Shown here: piece after piece, positions 17,820 through 24,976 of the stretch
Layout: each line of letters starts with the position of its first letter
Numbering within the stretch: position 1 is the first letter of the stretch
NCBI GenBank assembly: GCA_942491465.1
Contig: CALOBA010000029.1
Location: forward strand, 1-52,013
Origin: CALOBA01 sp942491465
Lineage (GTDB): Bacteria; Pseudomonadota; Gammaproteobacteria; Chromatiales; Chromatiaceae
Reading direction: 5' to 3'
Length of the DNA: 52,013 nt
Program-made: the position numbers and the translations under genes
The notes under the pieces: model-generated
What the model saw: only the letters and a program-made list of their open reading frames with translations
Database searches by the model: none
What the model was told of the DNA's origin: nothing

Positions 17820-17859
17820 CAAGTCTTGCAATCACACACATGCGTGATTGCAAGACTTG
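17820..17859. repeat. Perfect 16-bp stem hairpin preceded by a direct repeat
   Basis: CAAGTCTTGCAATCAC and its exact complement GTGATTGCAAGACTTG are separated by an 8-base loop. Immediately to the left, CACATGATCGGG occurs twice 16 bases apart (17790-17801 and 17806-17817). The hairpin lies about 240 bases upstream of the efflux adaptor start and could be an operator, an insertion-sequence end or a terminator. It lacks a T-tract on either side. Confidence 0.7.
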
Positions 17860-17931
17860 AACATCCCGCTCTTGCGTGACCCCGCTCCTGCGCGCTGAGA
17901 TGCCCAAGGCGGGCGTTTCAGTTCTGTGAAA

Positions 17932-18020
17932 GACTAACGTTAACCGCAGCCCGCGCCAAACTGCGGCCACGCGCGAAGCGCGGGCCGCAGTTTGGCGTCG
18001 GGCTGGCGGGCTTGTTGGGC
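17932..18020 (-). other. attC-like recombination site (integron cassette type)
   Basis: Read on the minus strand, the 89-bp sequence begins GCCCAAC (fits the R'' box RYYYAAC) and ends GTTAGTC (R' box GTTRRRY with one mismatch). Between them lie unpaired spacers and arms CCGCCAGCCCGA / CGGGCTGCGG that pair except for two extra bases on the first arm. A perfect 15-bp stem CGCCAAACTGCGGCC follows, closed by a GC-rich tip. Boxes, spacers, imperfect L arms and extra-helical bases make up the attC design. It starts 10 bases after the DUF2283 stop, as expected for a cassette carrying that gene pair. A covariance-model search has not been run. Confidence 0.55.
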
Positions 18021-18030
18021 CATAAACCTT

Positions 18031-18219
18031 TCAGGCCGCCTTGGCAACGCCTTCGATATCGGATCGCTTGCTTACGCCCAAAACCTCAATGCCAATTAGG
18101 TGGCCTTCGGCGTCGTAGTCTCCGTTGATGCCTGGCTCAATCTCGCGGGTGGAGGCGACTTCGCCCTGGGCGATCTCGAAGTAAGCGGCATCGGCGATCG
18201 GGTCAAACTCGAGCTTCAT
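18031..18219 (-). CDS. DUF2283 family protein (probable antitoxin partner)
   Basis: The 62-residue protein reads MKLEFDPIADAAYFEIA at its start and GDYDAEGHLIGIEVLGVSKR later, the pattern of DUF2283. These small proteins are often encoded beside DUF4258 proteins and have been proposed to form toxin-antitoxin-like pairs. The gene follows the DUF4258 gene by 12 bases on the same strand and ends 10 bases before the attC-like site. The antitoxin role is inferred from family context. Confidence 0.8.
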   Translation of the reverse strand: MKLEFDPIADAAYFEIAQGEVASTREIEPGINGDYDAEGHLIGIEVLGVSKRSDIEGVAKAA

Positions 18220-18231
18220 GGGCGGATTCTC

Positions 18232-18465
18232 TTAACCTTCGAAAAACGCTGTGATAATCCGAGGGGGATCAACGGAGTCATTCACCACAACCCTGAGTGT
18301 TTGAAATCCGCGCTGCGGAACATCGTAGCGCAGATGCGTTGCATCTGGATCAACAACATCCGGAAAGGCTTCCCGTGGATTTTGTATTGCTTCCGAGATC
18401 CATTGAAGATCAATGCCGCGTCGAGCGCAACGCTTCCGGGCATGTTCGGTGACAGTGAACTTCAC
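18232..18465 (-). CDS. DUF4258 family protein (probable toxin-like partner)
   Basis: The 77-residue protein begins MKFTVTEHARKRCARRGID, with the His-Ala-x2-Arg and Arg-Arg-Gly-Ile motif of DUF4258, and ends with a beta strand (PRIITAFFEG). The fold is thought to be related to small RelE/BrnT-like RNases. It is followed 12 bases later by the DUF2283 gene. A heptamer GTTGGGC on the minus strand at 18497-18491 precedes it and could be the upstream junction of a mobile cassette. Confidence 0.8.
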   Translation of the reverse strand: MKFTVTEHARKRCARRGIDLQWISEAIQNPREAFPDVVDPDATHLRYDVPQRGFQTLRVVVNDSVDPPRIITAFFEG

Positions 18466-18500
18466 AACGGATCGCGACGATTCTCACTACGCCCAACAAT

Positions 18501-18720
18501 TAGTATCAAGGCCATATCGCCTTGCTAAGTCGATATTAACCATGTTTTCAGGCAAATTTGCAAGTCTTTCTCCCCTGGTAGCACTTATCAAGGCAAATTT
18601 GCCCTGATAACCTGATATTCCCCGGCTTTTCGGGCAAACTTGCCTGATAAGCCGGCCCTCCCCGAGTTATCAGGCAAATTTGCCTTGATAAGTTGATATT
18701 GGCCGGGTTTTCGGGCAAGA
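18501..18720. repeat. Tandem array of GGCAAATTTGCC palindromes, about 82-bp period
   Basis: Three units with a period of 81-82 bases start at the GATATT hexamers at 18532, 18614 and 18695. Each has a half-palindrome (TTTTCGGGCAAA or TTTTCAGGCAAATTTGC) and is preceded by a full palindrome. Two are almost perfect: TTATCAAGGCAAATTTGCCC (18585-18610 overall) and TTATCAGGCAAATTTGCCTT (18667-18691 overall). The first, at 18501-18530, is degenerate. The array begins 4 bases after the GCCCAAC heptamer that may bound the cassette. It has no credible coding content of its own. Confidence 0.8.
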
Positions 18721-19203
18721 ATGTCAACAAAGTGTTTAAGGACGATGACGGCGGGTTGACGCGTTGACGGACAGCGGTTCTTGGGCGGGATGCGCACGAC
18801 GATGCCCGCTAGGGCGACTGCCGTCAGTGCGAAGTCGACAGGGCGAAGGACTCGCTCTCCTGTACCGGCGGCCGCATGCAGGGCATCGACGGGCGTCAGG
18901 TCATAGCGGCTGGCGAGCGAAACGGCTAGTTCAGTCAAGGCCGCGTCGGAGAGGACCCATTCGGATATCGACTGGAAAAATCTGTCGTAGAACGCGACTT
19001 CGGCATCCTTCTTGTGGAAGCTGGGCTTCGGCGTAGTCTCCAGGCGAAGGTAGTCGCTGCCCACGAAGATGCGCGTTGGGTCTCCGAGGACCGCGAGGGC
19101 TGCTGTTGCGGAGGCCGCCTGGGCCGTCGGGAAACTCCGGGGGTAATTCCAACAACAGGCGGCGATCTGCCGAGACGCGGGCTTCCAGGGAGATTGCGGT
19201 CAT
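18588..19203 (-). pseudogene. Decayed VapB/VapC-type toxin-antitoxin pair
   Basis: At 19203 an ATG with a good GGAG site starts an antitoxin-like peptide (MTAISLEARVSADRRLLLEL). After about 28 residues, homology switches to another frame that reads LAVLGDPTRIFVGSDYLRLE and then FYDRFFQSI and SLASRYDLTPVDALHAAA. This is the middle and C-terminal part of a PIN-domain VapC-like protein. The PIN N-terminus with its first catalytic aspartate, and the end of the antitoxin, are missing, so an internal deletion has fused the two. The toxin frame runs on without homology into the palindrome array. The pair should be inactive. Confidence 0.7.
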
Positions 19204-19218
19204 CTTGTTTCTCCAGGT

Positions 19219-19250
19219 TAGGTGGGGCGATGGGCCGAACGCCCCACCTA
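19219..19250. terminator. Strong hairpin downstream of soeC
   Basis: TAGGTGGGGCG and CGCCCCACCTA form an 11-bp stem around a 10-base loop. It lies 30 bases beyond the soeC stop on the minus strand and just upstream of the antitoxin remnant. No long T-tract follows, so it may be a terminator of weak type or a palindromic repeat. Confidence 0.5.
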
Positions 19251-19279
19251 CGCCGGTGGTGAAACGGACTGGCCGCTGC

Positions 19280-20269
19280 TCAGGCCACGTTTTGGTAGTA
19301 GAGGTTCTGCGGGTGCTTGGCCTCGGCGAAGAAGTACCAGCGCTCGGCCATGAGGCCGAGGTACTGGACGGCGACGGCGAGGATCGGCAGCGTGGACGAC
19401 TGGGTGGCGTAGGCGGCGCCGATGAGCAGGATGGGCACCGGGAAGACCAGGACCAGGAAGGCGAGGCGAACGGTCTTCAGGGTGTCGAGGGAGCTGTGGT
19501 GGAAGAACTCCCGGGTGTTGAACGAGCCGGCGGTGAAGCCCTGGGTGGTCTGCGTGATGGTGCGGTGGCGGATGCCGATGGCCGTCTCCAGCGTGCTCTT
19601 GTGCTTGAGCGTGGTGTTGCGCAGCAGCGAGGCGGCGCGCGAGGCGAGGCCGAACAGCGTGAACACCACCGCCCAGATGCCGTAGAAGCCGATCAGGTGG
19701 TTGCCGATGTAGGCGGAATAGGCCGCGCAGAGCATGAAACCGGAGGCGAGCCCTAAGAAGGTGAAGTTGGCGACGGTGTAGGGCGAGTGCCACTCCTCCA
19801 GGAACTTGACGCTGGCGTAGATCATGGCGGTGCAGACGAACAGCGCGAACGCCACCAGGGTGCCGAGCAGGCCGACGACCATGGTCAGATCGATGGGCAG
19901 CGCGCCGTCGCCGACGACGAAGAACGGGGCGGTCCAGTGCAGCCAGTGCGCCAGGCCGTAGATGAACACCAGGGCCATCATCATCGGCAGCACGATGACC
20001 TCGCGCGACAGCCAGGAGGTGCGCCATTTGCTGGCCGCGCGCCAGGCCCGTTCGGGCCGGCCGAGGTGGAAGAACGAGGCGGCCAGACCGCCGATCAGCA
20101 GCACCAGCGCCATGGCGCTGCCGATGGCGTAGAAGCTGTCGCTCTGCGGGTCGATCAGCTCGATGGAGGCGTAGACCTGGCCGGTGAACAGGGCCAGAAA
20201 CAGCCCCTGGCCGGCGCCGATCAGCGTCGTGAGGAAGATAACGGAGAAGGCTGGATGCATGGGATGCAA
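19280..20269 (-). CDS. soeC: Sulfite dehydrogenase membrane anchor SoeC (DmsC/NrfD-type)
   Basis: The 329-residue protein has about eight hydrophobic helices and the features of DmsC-type anchors, including FFHLGRPERAWRAASKWRTSWLS read in pieces (FHLGRPERAW, then KWRTSWLSRE). In Allochromatium vinosum, SoeABC is a cytoplasm-facing molybdoenzyme complex that oxidises sulfite to sulfate during sulfur-compound oxidation, with SoeC passing electrons to the quinone pool. The gene is the last of the operon, 149 bases after soeB; that spacer contains a GGGGGGC/GCCCCCC hairpin. The ribosome site is poor; a second ATG is three codons later. Confidence 0.87.
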   Translation of the reverse strand: MHPMHPAFSVIFLTTLIGAGQGLFLALFTGQVYASIELIDPQSDSFYAIGSAMALVLLIGGLAASFFHLGRPERAWRAASKWRTSWLSREVIVLPMMMALVFIYGLAHWLHWTAPFFVVGDGALPIDLTMVVGLLGTLVAFALFVCTAMIYASVKFLEEWHSPYTVANFTFLGLASGFMLCAAYSAYIGNHLIGFYGIWAVVFTLFGLASRAASLLRNTTLKHKSTLETAIGIRHRTITQTTQGFTAGSFNTREFFHHSSLDTLKTVRLAFLVLVFPVPILLIGAAYATQSSTLPILAVAVQYLGLMAERWYFFAEAKHPQNLYYQNVA

Positions 20270-20418
20270 GTCCTACGGGTTGGATGTTGTCTCGGTTGGG
20301 CGTGCTTTTCCGCGGCTTCGATCGCTACGACTACGACAACGAATCAGCGGCTATCAAGCCTCGGGGGGCGCAGCGTTTGCCCCCCGTGCGGTGAAAAGCG
20401 ACACCCGAGTGCATGCGC

Positions 20419-21141
20419 CTACCAGGCCACGTCGTCGAGGGTCTCCTCGCCGTGGTATTCGGTGATGTCTTCCTTGGTCAGCGGGTTGTCCGCGCGCATC
20501 AGTTCGTCGTCGCTGATGTTGATGCGGGTCTTGCGCCGTGGCAGGTAGTGATTGGCCGGTTTGGTGCCCCACTCGGGCATCAGCGGGTAGCCGCCGCGCT
20601 CGCGGATGGCCACCGAGACCTCGGAGTCCGGGTCGTGGACATCGCCGAACAGCCGCGCGTTGGTCGGGCAGGCGAGCACGCAGGCGGGCTTGCGCTCGCG
20701 CTCGCTCAGGCTCTGGTCGGTGATGCGGTCGATGCACAGGGTGCATTTCTTCATGACCTTCTGCTGCTCGTCGAGCTCGCGCATGCCGTAGGGGCAGGCC
20801 CAGGAGCAGTATTTGCAGCCGATGCACTTGTCGTAGTCCACCAGGACCACGCCGTTGTCCTCGCGCTTGTAGGAGGCGCCGGTGGGGCAGACCGGCACGC
20901 AGGGGGCCTCTTCGCAGTGCAGGCAGCTCTTGGGGAAGTGCACCGTCTCGGTGGACGGGTAGGTGCCGACCTCGAAGGTCTGCACGCGGTTGAAGAAGGT
21001 GCCGGTGGGGTCGGCGCCGTAGGGGTTCTCGTCCGTCATGGGTCCGGCCCAGCCGGAGGTGTTCCATTGCTTGCACGAGGTCACGCAGGCATGGCAGCCG
21101 ACGCAGACGTTGAGGTCGATGACCAGGGCTAACTGACTCAT
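20419..21141 (-). CDS. soeB: Sulfite dehydrogenase iron-sulfur subunit SoeB
   Basis: The 240-residue ferredoxin-like subunit carries four 4Fe-4S cysteine clusters: CVGCHACVTSCKQW, CLHCEEAPCVPVCPTGA, CIGCKYCSWACPYG and CTLCIDRI with a later CVLACP. This is the layout of electron-transfer subunits of DMSO reductase-type complexes. The frame is open up to 21306, but the ATG at 21141 gives the standard start just before the first cluster (MSQLALVIDLNVCVGC). It passes electrons from the molybdenum subunit to the SoeC anchor. Confidence 0.9.
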   Translation of the reverse strand: MSQLALVIDLNVCVGCHACVTSCKQWNTSGWAGPMTDENPYGADPTGTFFNRVQTFEVGTYPSTETVHFPKSCLHCEEAPCVPVCPTGASYKREDNGVVLVDYDKCIGCKYCSWACPYGMRELDEQQKVMKKCTLCIDRITDQSLSERERKPACVLACPTNARLFGDVHDPDSEVSVAIRERGGYPLMPEWGTKPANHYLPRRKTRINISDDELMRADNPLTKEDITEYHGEETLDDVAW

Positions 21142-21227
21142 GATGTCATATCCAGATACGTAAAATTCTTTGCGCCTTCGCGCCTCTAGGGCGTCGCGGT
21201 CCGCGTGGAGGGTGGATAGGCGACCCC

Positions 21228-21590
21228 TTACTCGCTGTTGGCCGCGTACAGCTGCTCGGCCAGCTCCAGCGGCTCCCATTCGGCGCCGCTGAGGTCCGCG
21301 TCCCAATTGGTCCCCACCAGCACGCCGTCGTCGCTCATGCCCGGCAGCCAGCGCTCGAGCAGGTCGTCGAGGGGGATGGCCTTGGGCTTGAACTGCGCCC
21401 AGTCGCCGCTGCAGTGGGCGGCGGCGTCGGTGCGCTCGGACCAGAACGGGTAGACCACGCGGTCGGGCTCGTCTTCGGATTCGGTGACGGCCCAGCCGAC
21501 GTTGCCGTGCAGGCCCCAGACCTGGCCTTGGGCGGTGGTCTCGGAGAGGAAGCGGTCGTGGTCGGCTTCGGTATTGTCCTGCATGGTCAT
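21228..21590 (-). CDS. DUF2750 family protein inside the soe operon
   Basis: A 120-residue soluble acidic protein is encoded between soeA and soeB on the same strand. The pattern WAVTESEDEPDRVVYPFWSE and the later IPLDDLLERWLPGM match what I know of DUF2750, a family of unknown function. It has no Tat or Sec signal and no cysteine cluster (one Cys only), so it is not an electron-transfer subunit. An internal place in a molybdoenzyme operon suggests a role in assembly or regulation of the complex, although hitch-hiking is possible. The known soeABC operon of Allochromatium does not, as far as I recall, include such a gene. Confidence 0.75.
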   Translation of the reverse strand: MTMQDNTEADHDRFLSETTAQGQVWGLHGNVGWAVTESEDEPDRVVYPFWSERTDAAAHCSGDWAQFKPKAIPLDDLLERWLPGMSDDGVLVGTNWDADLSGAEWEPLELAEQLYAANSE

Positions 21591-21722
21591 AATCGGGCGA
21601 TCGAGCTGGTGGAAGCGTCGTGGAGTACGCAGCGGCGCAGACAGTGGAACGATCGAAGGGCGATGCGATCTTTACTCTCTGCGCCGGTGCTGCTGCCCGG
21701 CGCTTGTGCGGTGAAACGGCCG

Positions 21723-24620
21723 CTAACGGCGGTTGAACAGGCCGGCGATATAGCCCTGCCAGCGCCCGCGGCGGCGCTCCTGGCCGGGCAGCGTCGGCAT
21801 CGGGTCGAACTGCGGCGAGGTCATCTTCGGCTCGTTCGGGCCGGCCTTCTCGATGCGCACCCGCAGGTCGAACCAGGCCGCCTGGCCGGTGACCGGGTCG
21901 GAGTTCGACAGGTGGTCGCCGGCCTCATGCGCCGGCAGTTCCTCGGCGATCAGGTGGTTGAGCAGGAAGCCCTTGCGCGACTCGTCGGCCTTGTTGGTCA
22001 GCGACCAGGCGCCGGCGGCCTTGCCGATGGCATTCCAGGTCCAGACCGTGCCCGGCTCGACGGCCTCCGAGAAGCGGCACATGCAGCGCAGCCGGCCCAG
22101 CGGCGACTCGACCCAGATCCAGTCGCCGTCCTTCAGCCCTTGGGAGACCGCCACCTTCGGGTTGACGAACAGGTAGTTGTGGCTGTGGATCTGTCTGAGC
22201 CAGGCGTTCTGGCTGTCCCAGCTGTGGTACATGGCCATGGGGCGCTGGGTGAGCGCGTTGAGCGGGTAGCGGCCCTTGTCGATGAGCTGGGTCTCCAGCG
22301 GCTCGTAGTAGAAGGGCAGGGGGTCGAAGTAGGTCTCGATGCGCTTGCGCAGCCGATCCGGCGGCTGCCGACCGGGGCGCTTGCCCTGGGCGGCCAGGCG
22401 GAAGCGCTGCAGGACCTCGGAGTAGATCTGCAGCGTGATCGGCTCGGCCCAGCGGGTCAGGGCATGGGCGCGGGCCCAGTGCAGGTAGCCCTTGTTCCAG
22501 TTGCGCATGTACTGGTAGCTGCGCGGGAGCTCGTGGTGGAAGAAGCCGCCGTTCTTCTCGTAGTGCTCCCACTGGCGCGGGTTGGGCTCGCCCTTGAGGA
22601 CCTTCTCGCCGAACTTGCCCCGCCAGCCGGCGAGGAAGCCGATGCCGGAGCCCGGCGAGGTCTCGAAGTTGACGACGAAGTCGGCGTAGTTGCGGTACTT
22701 GGCCGTGCCGTCCTCCTTGGTGAAGGCCGGCAGCTTCAGGCGCGCGCCAAGCTCGATGATGACGTCGCCGAACGGCCGGCACTCGCCCTTGGGCGGCAGC
22801 ACCGGCAGGCGCACGGCGTCCACCGGGCCGTCGAACTCCGAGATCGGCCGGTCGAGCATGGAGAGTACGTCGTAGCGTTCCAGATAGGTGGTGTCCGGCA
22901 GCACCAGGTCGGCGAAGGCCACGGTCTCCGATGAGAAGGTGTCGCAGACGACGACGAACGGGATCTTGTACTCACCGGTCTCGTCCTTGTCCACCAGCAT
23001 CTCGCGGGTGCCGATGGTGTTCATGGACGAGTTCCAGGCCATGTTGGCCATGAACAGGAACAGGGTGTCGACGGGGTAGGGGTCGCCGCGCCAGGCGTTG
23101 GTGATGACGTTGTGCATCAGGCCGTGCACCGAGAGCGGGTACTCCCAGGAGAAGGCCTTGTCGATGCGCACCGGCTCGCCGTCGTCGTCGACAAACAGGT
23201 GCTCCGGCGTCGACGGCCAGCCCAGCGGCATGCCGTCCAGCGGGGTCTCGGGCTGCACGCACTCGGGGCCGTGGGGCGGCTTCGGGCAGGGCGGGATGGG
23301 GCGGGGGAACGGGGCGCGGTGGCGGAAGCCGCCGGGGCGGTCGATGGTGCCGAGCACGGTCATCAGGATGGCCAGCGCGCGGATGCTGTGGAAGCCGTTG
23401 GAGTGGGCGGCCAGGCCGCGCATGGCGTGGAAGGCGACCGGGTTGCCGGTGACGGTGTTGTGCTCGTTGTCCCAGCAGTCGGTCCAGGTGATCGGCAGCT
23501 CGATCTTATGGTCGCGGGCGGTGACGCCCATCTCGTGGGCCAGTTGCCGGATGGTGGCGGCCGGGATGCCGGTGACGCCCTCGGCCCACTCGGGGGTGTA
23601 GGGCTCGACGCGCTCCTTCAAGAGCTGGAACGAGGGCTTGACCGGGGTGCCGTCGTCGAGGGTGTAGCTGCCCATCAGGCGCGGGTCGGCACCCTTGGTG
23701 CGGCTTAGGGTCTGGCCGGTGTTGCGGTCCCACCAGAGCTTGTTCTCCGGGTCGTTGCAGCCTTCGACGACGTCGACGGTGAGGTCGCGGAAAAACAGGC
23801 CGTGGTCGTCGCGGGACTCGTCGTCGATGATCAGCTCGGCGGCGTTGGTGTACTGCACCAGGAACTCGCGATCGAACAGGCCCATCTTGATGATCTCGTG
23901 GATCAGGGCCAGGATCAGCGCGCCGTCGGTGCCGGGTTTGATCGGCACCCATTCATCGGCGATGGCCGAGTAGCCGGTGCGCACCGGATTGATGGACACG
24001 AAGCGCCCGCCGTTGCGCTTGAACTTGGAGATGTGCATCTTCAGCGGGTTGCTGTGATGGTCCTCGGCGGTGCCGATCATCACGAACAGCTTGGCGCGGT
24101 CCAGGTCCGGCCCGCCGAATTCCCAGAACGACCCGCCGATGGTGTAGATCATGCCGGCGGCCATGTTCACCGAGCAGAAGCCGCCGTGGGCGGCATAGTT
24201 CGGCGTGCCGAACTGCTTGGCGAACATGCCGGTCAGGGCCTGCATCTGGTCGCGGCCGGTGAAGCAGGCGAACTTTTTCGGGTCTTCCTTGCGGATGCGC
24301 GCCAGACGATCGGCGAGCATGGTCATGGCCTCGTCCCAGGAGATCTCCTCGAACTGCGACTGGCCGCGCTCGGCGCCCTTCTTGCGCCGCAGCGGCTTGG
24401 TCAGCCGCGCCGGCGACACCTGCTTCATGATCCCGGACGAGCCCTTGGCGCAGATCACGCCTTGGTTCAGCGGGTGATCCGGGTTGCCCTCGATATAGCG
24501 CACCTCCCCGTCACGCAGATGCACGCGGATGCCGCAGCGGCACGCGCACATATAACAGGTGGTCTCTTTGACCTCGGTGCGACCGCGGTCTTTATCGGAG
24601 ATGGTGGTGGGATCGAGCAT
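21723..24620 (-). CDS. soeA: Sulfite dehydrogenase molybdopterin subunit SoeA
   Basis: This is the catalytic subunit: a DMSO-reductase-family molybdoprotein of about 965 residues with an N-terminal 4Fe-4S site (CYMCACRCGI, with the last cysteine in GVICAKG). The molybdopterin-binding domains follow, and a C-terminal dinucleotide-binding domain lies near QNAWLRQIHSHNYLFVNPK. No twin-arginine signal is present, which fits the cytoplasmic location of SoeABC and argues against periplasmic polysulfide or thiosulfate reductases. The frame also opens at 24659; the ATG at 24620 (MLDPTTISD) is preferred on length. Neither has a strong ribosome site. The upstream region carries a MITE-like copy between this gene and the divergent NACHT gene. 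Confidence 0.9.
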   Translation of the reverse strand: MLDPTTISDKDRGRTEVKETTCYMCACRCGIRVHLRDGEVRYIEGNPDHPLNQGVICAKGSSGIMKQVSPARLTKPLRRKKGAERGQSQFEEISWDEAMTMLADRLARIRKEDPKKFACFTGRDQMQALTGMFAKQFGTPNYAAHGGFCSVNMAAGMIYTIGGSFWEFGGPDLDRAKLFVMIGTAEDHHSNPLKMHISKFKRNGGRFVSINPVRTGYSAIADEWVPIKPGTDGALILALIHEIIKMGLFDREFLVQYTNAAELIIDDESRDDHGLFFRDLTVDVVEGCNDPENKLWWDRNTGQTLSRTKGADPRLMGSYTLDDGTPVKPSFQLLKERVEPYTPEWAEGVTGIPAATIRQLAHEMGVTARDHKIELPITWTDCWDNEHNTVTGNPVAFHAMRGLAAHSNGFHSIRALAILMTVLGTIDRPGGFRHRAPFPRPIPPCPKPPHGPECVQPETPLDGMPLGWPSTPEHLFVDDDGEPVRIDKAFSWEYPLSVHGLMHNVITNAWRGDPYPVDTLFLFMANMAWNSSMNTIGTREMLVDKDETGEYKIPFVVVCDTFSSETVAFADLVLPDTTYLERYDVLSMLDRPISEFDGPVDAVRLPVLPPKGECRPFGDVIIELGARLKLPAFTKEDGTAKYRNYADFVVNFETSPGSGIGFLAGWRGKFGEKVLKGEPNPRQWEHYEKNGGFFHHELPRSYQYMRNWNKGYLHWARAHALTRWAEPITLQIYSEVLQRFRLAAQGKRPGRQPPDRLRKRIETYFDPLPFYYEPLETQLIDKGRYPLNALTQRPMAMYHSWDSQNAWLRQIHSHNYLFVNPKVAVSQGLKDGDWIWVESPLGRLRCMCRFSEAVEPGTVWTWNAIGKAAGAWSLTNKADESRKGFLLNHLIAEELPAHEAGDHLSNSDPVTGQAAWFDLRVRIEKAGPNEPKMTSPQFDPMPTLPGQERRRGRWQGYIAGLFNRR

Positions 24621-24800
24621 GAGGTGGGGCTTCCGGGCAGTATCCAAGAAACGGAACATTCTAATGTTATGGATTAAATTTCGCCATAACTCAGGTCAAC
24701 CGCCGACGCCGGGCCCGTTGGGGTTTCCCCCGGGTGCGCCGACTTCGGTCGGGCCTCGTAGACCGTGGACTTCCGAAACAGCGCGATCAGCCGTCGTCGG

Positions 24801-24906
24801 TTAGTCAAGGTTCAGAAACAAGTGGTGCAGACGCATCCACGAAACGGCCAATCAAAAGTTCCAGCGAGCGGGCGTCTGCGCCACTTGTTTCTGAACCGAT
24901 CCTTAT
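24801..24906. repeat. MITE-like 105-bp inverted-repeat element, copy 3
   Basis: Same orientation as copy 2: left end TTAGTCAAGGTTCAGAAAC, right end GTTTCTGAACCGATCCTTAT, with arms GTGGTGCAGACGC and GCGTCTGCGCCAC. It lies between the divergent soeA and NACHT-FGE genes, about 70 bases before the latter, and is followed at once by another palindromic repeat. Confidence 0.87.
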
Positions 24907-24935
24907 GGATGAGCGATAGCGCATCCACCATCGGG
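24906..24935. repeat. Short palindromic repeat (GGAT...ATCC type)
   Basis: TGGATGAGCGATAGCGCATC followed by CACCATCGGG is a variant of the repeat at 12735. It directly abuts the right end of MITE-like copy 3, so one element may have inserted beside or into the other. Confidence 0.6.
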
Positions 24936-24976
24936 TACACTGTCGCCCGTCGATTCCTCCGAGCTGGATAGGGCAC

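Noticed and set aside
18501..18720. A CRISPR array at the palindrome cluster
   Set aside because: The spacing includes repeated sequence throughout and no unique spacers; no cas gene is near.
21723..24620. Polysulfide, thiosulfate or nitrate reductase as identity of the molybdoenzyme
   Set aside because: There is no twin-arginine signal, the anchor is DmsC/SoeC-like, and the sulfur globule gene nearby supports a sulfur oxidiser, so SoeA fits best.
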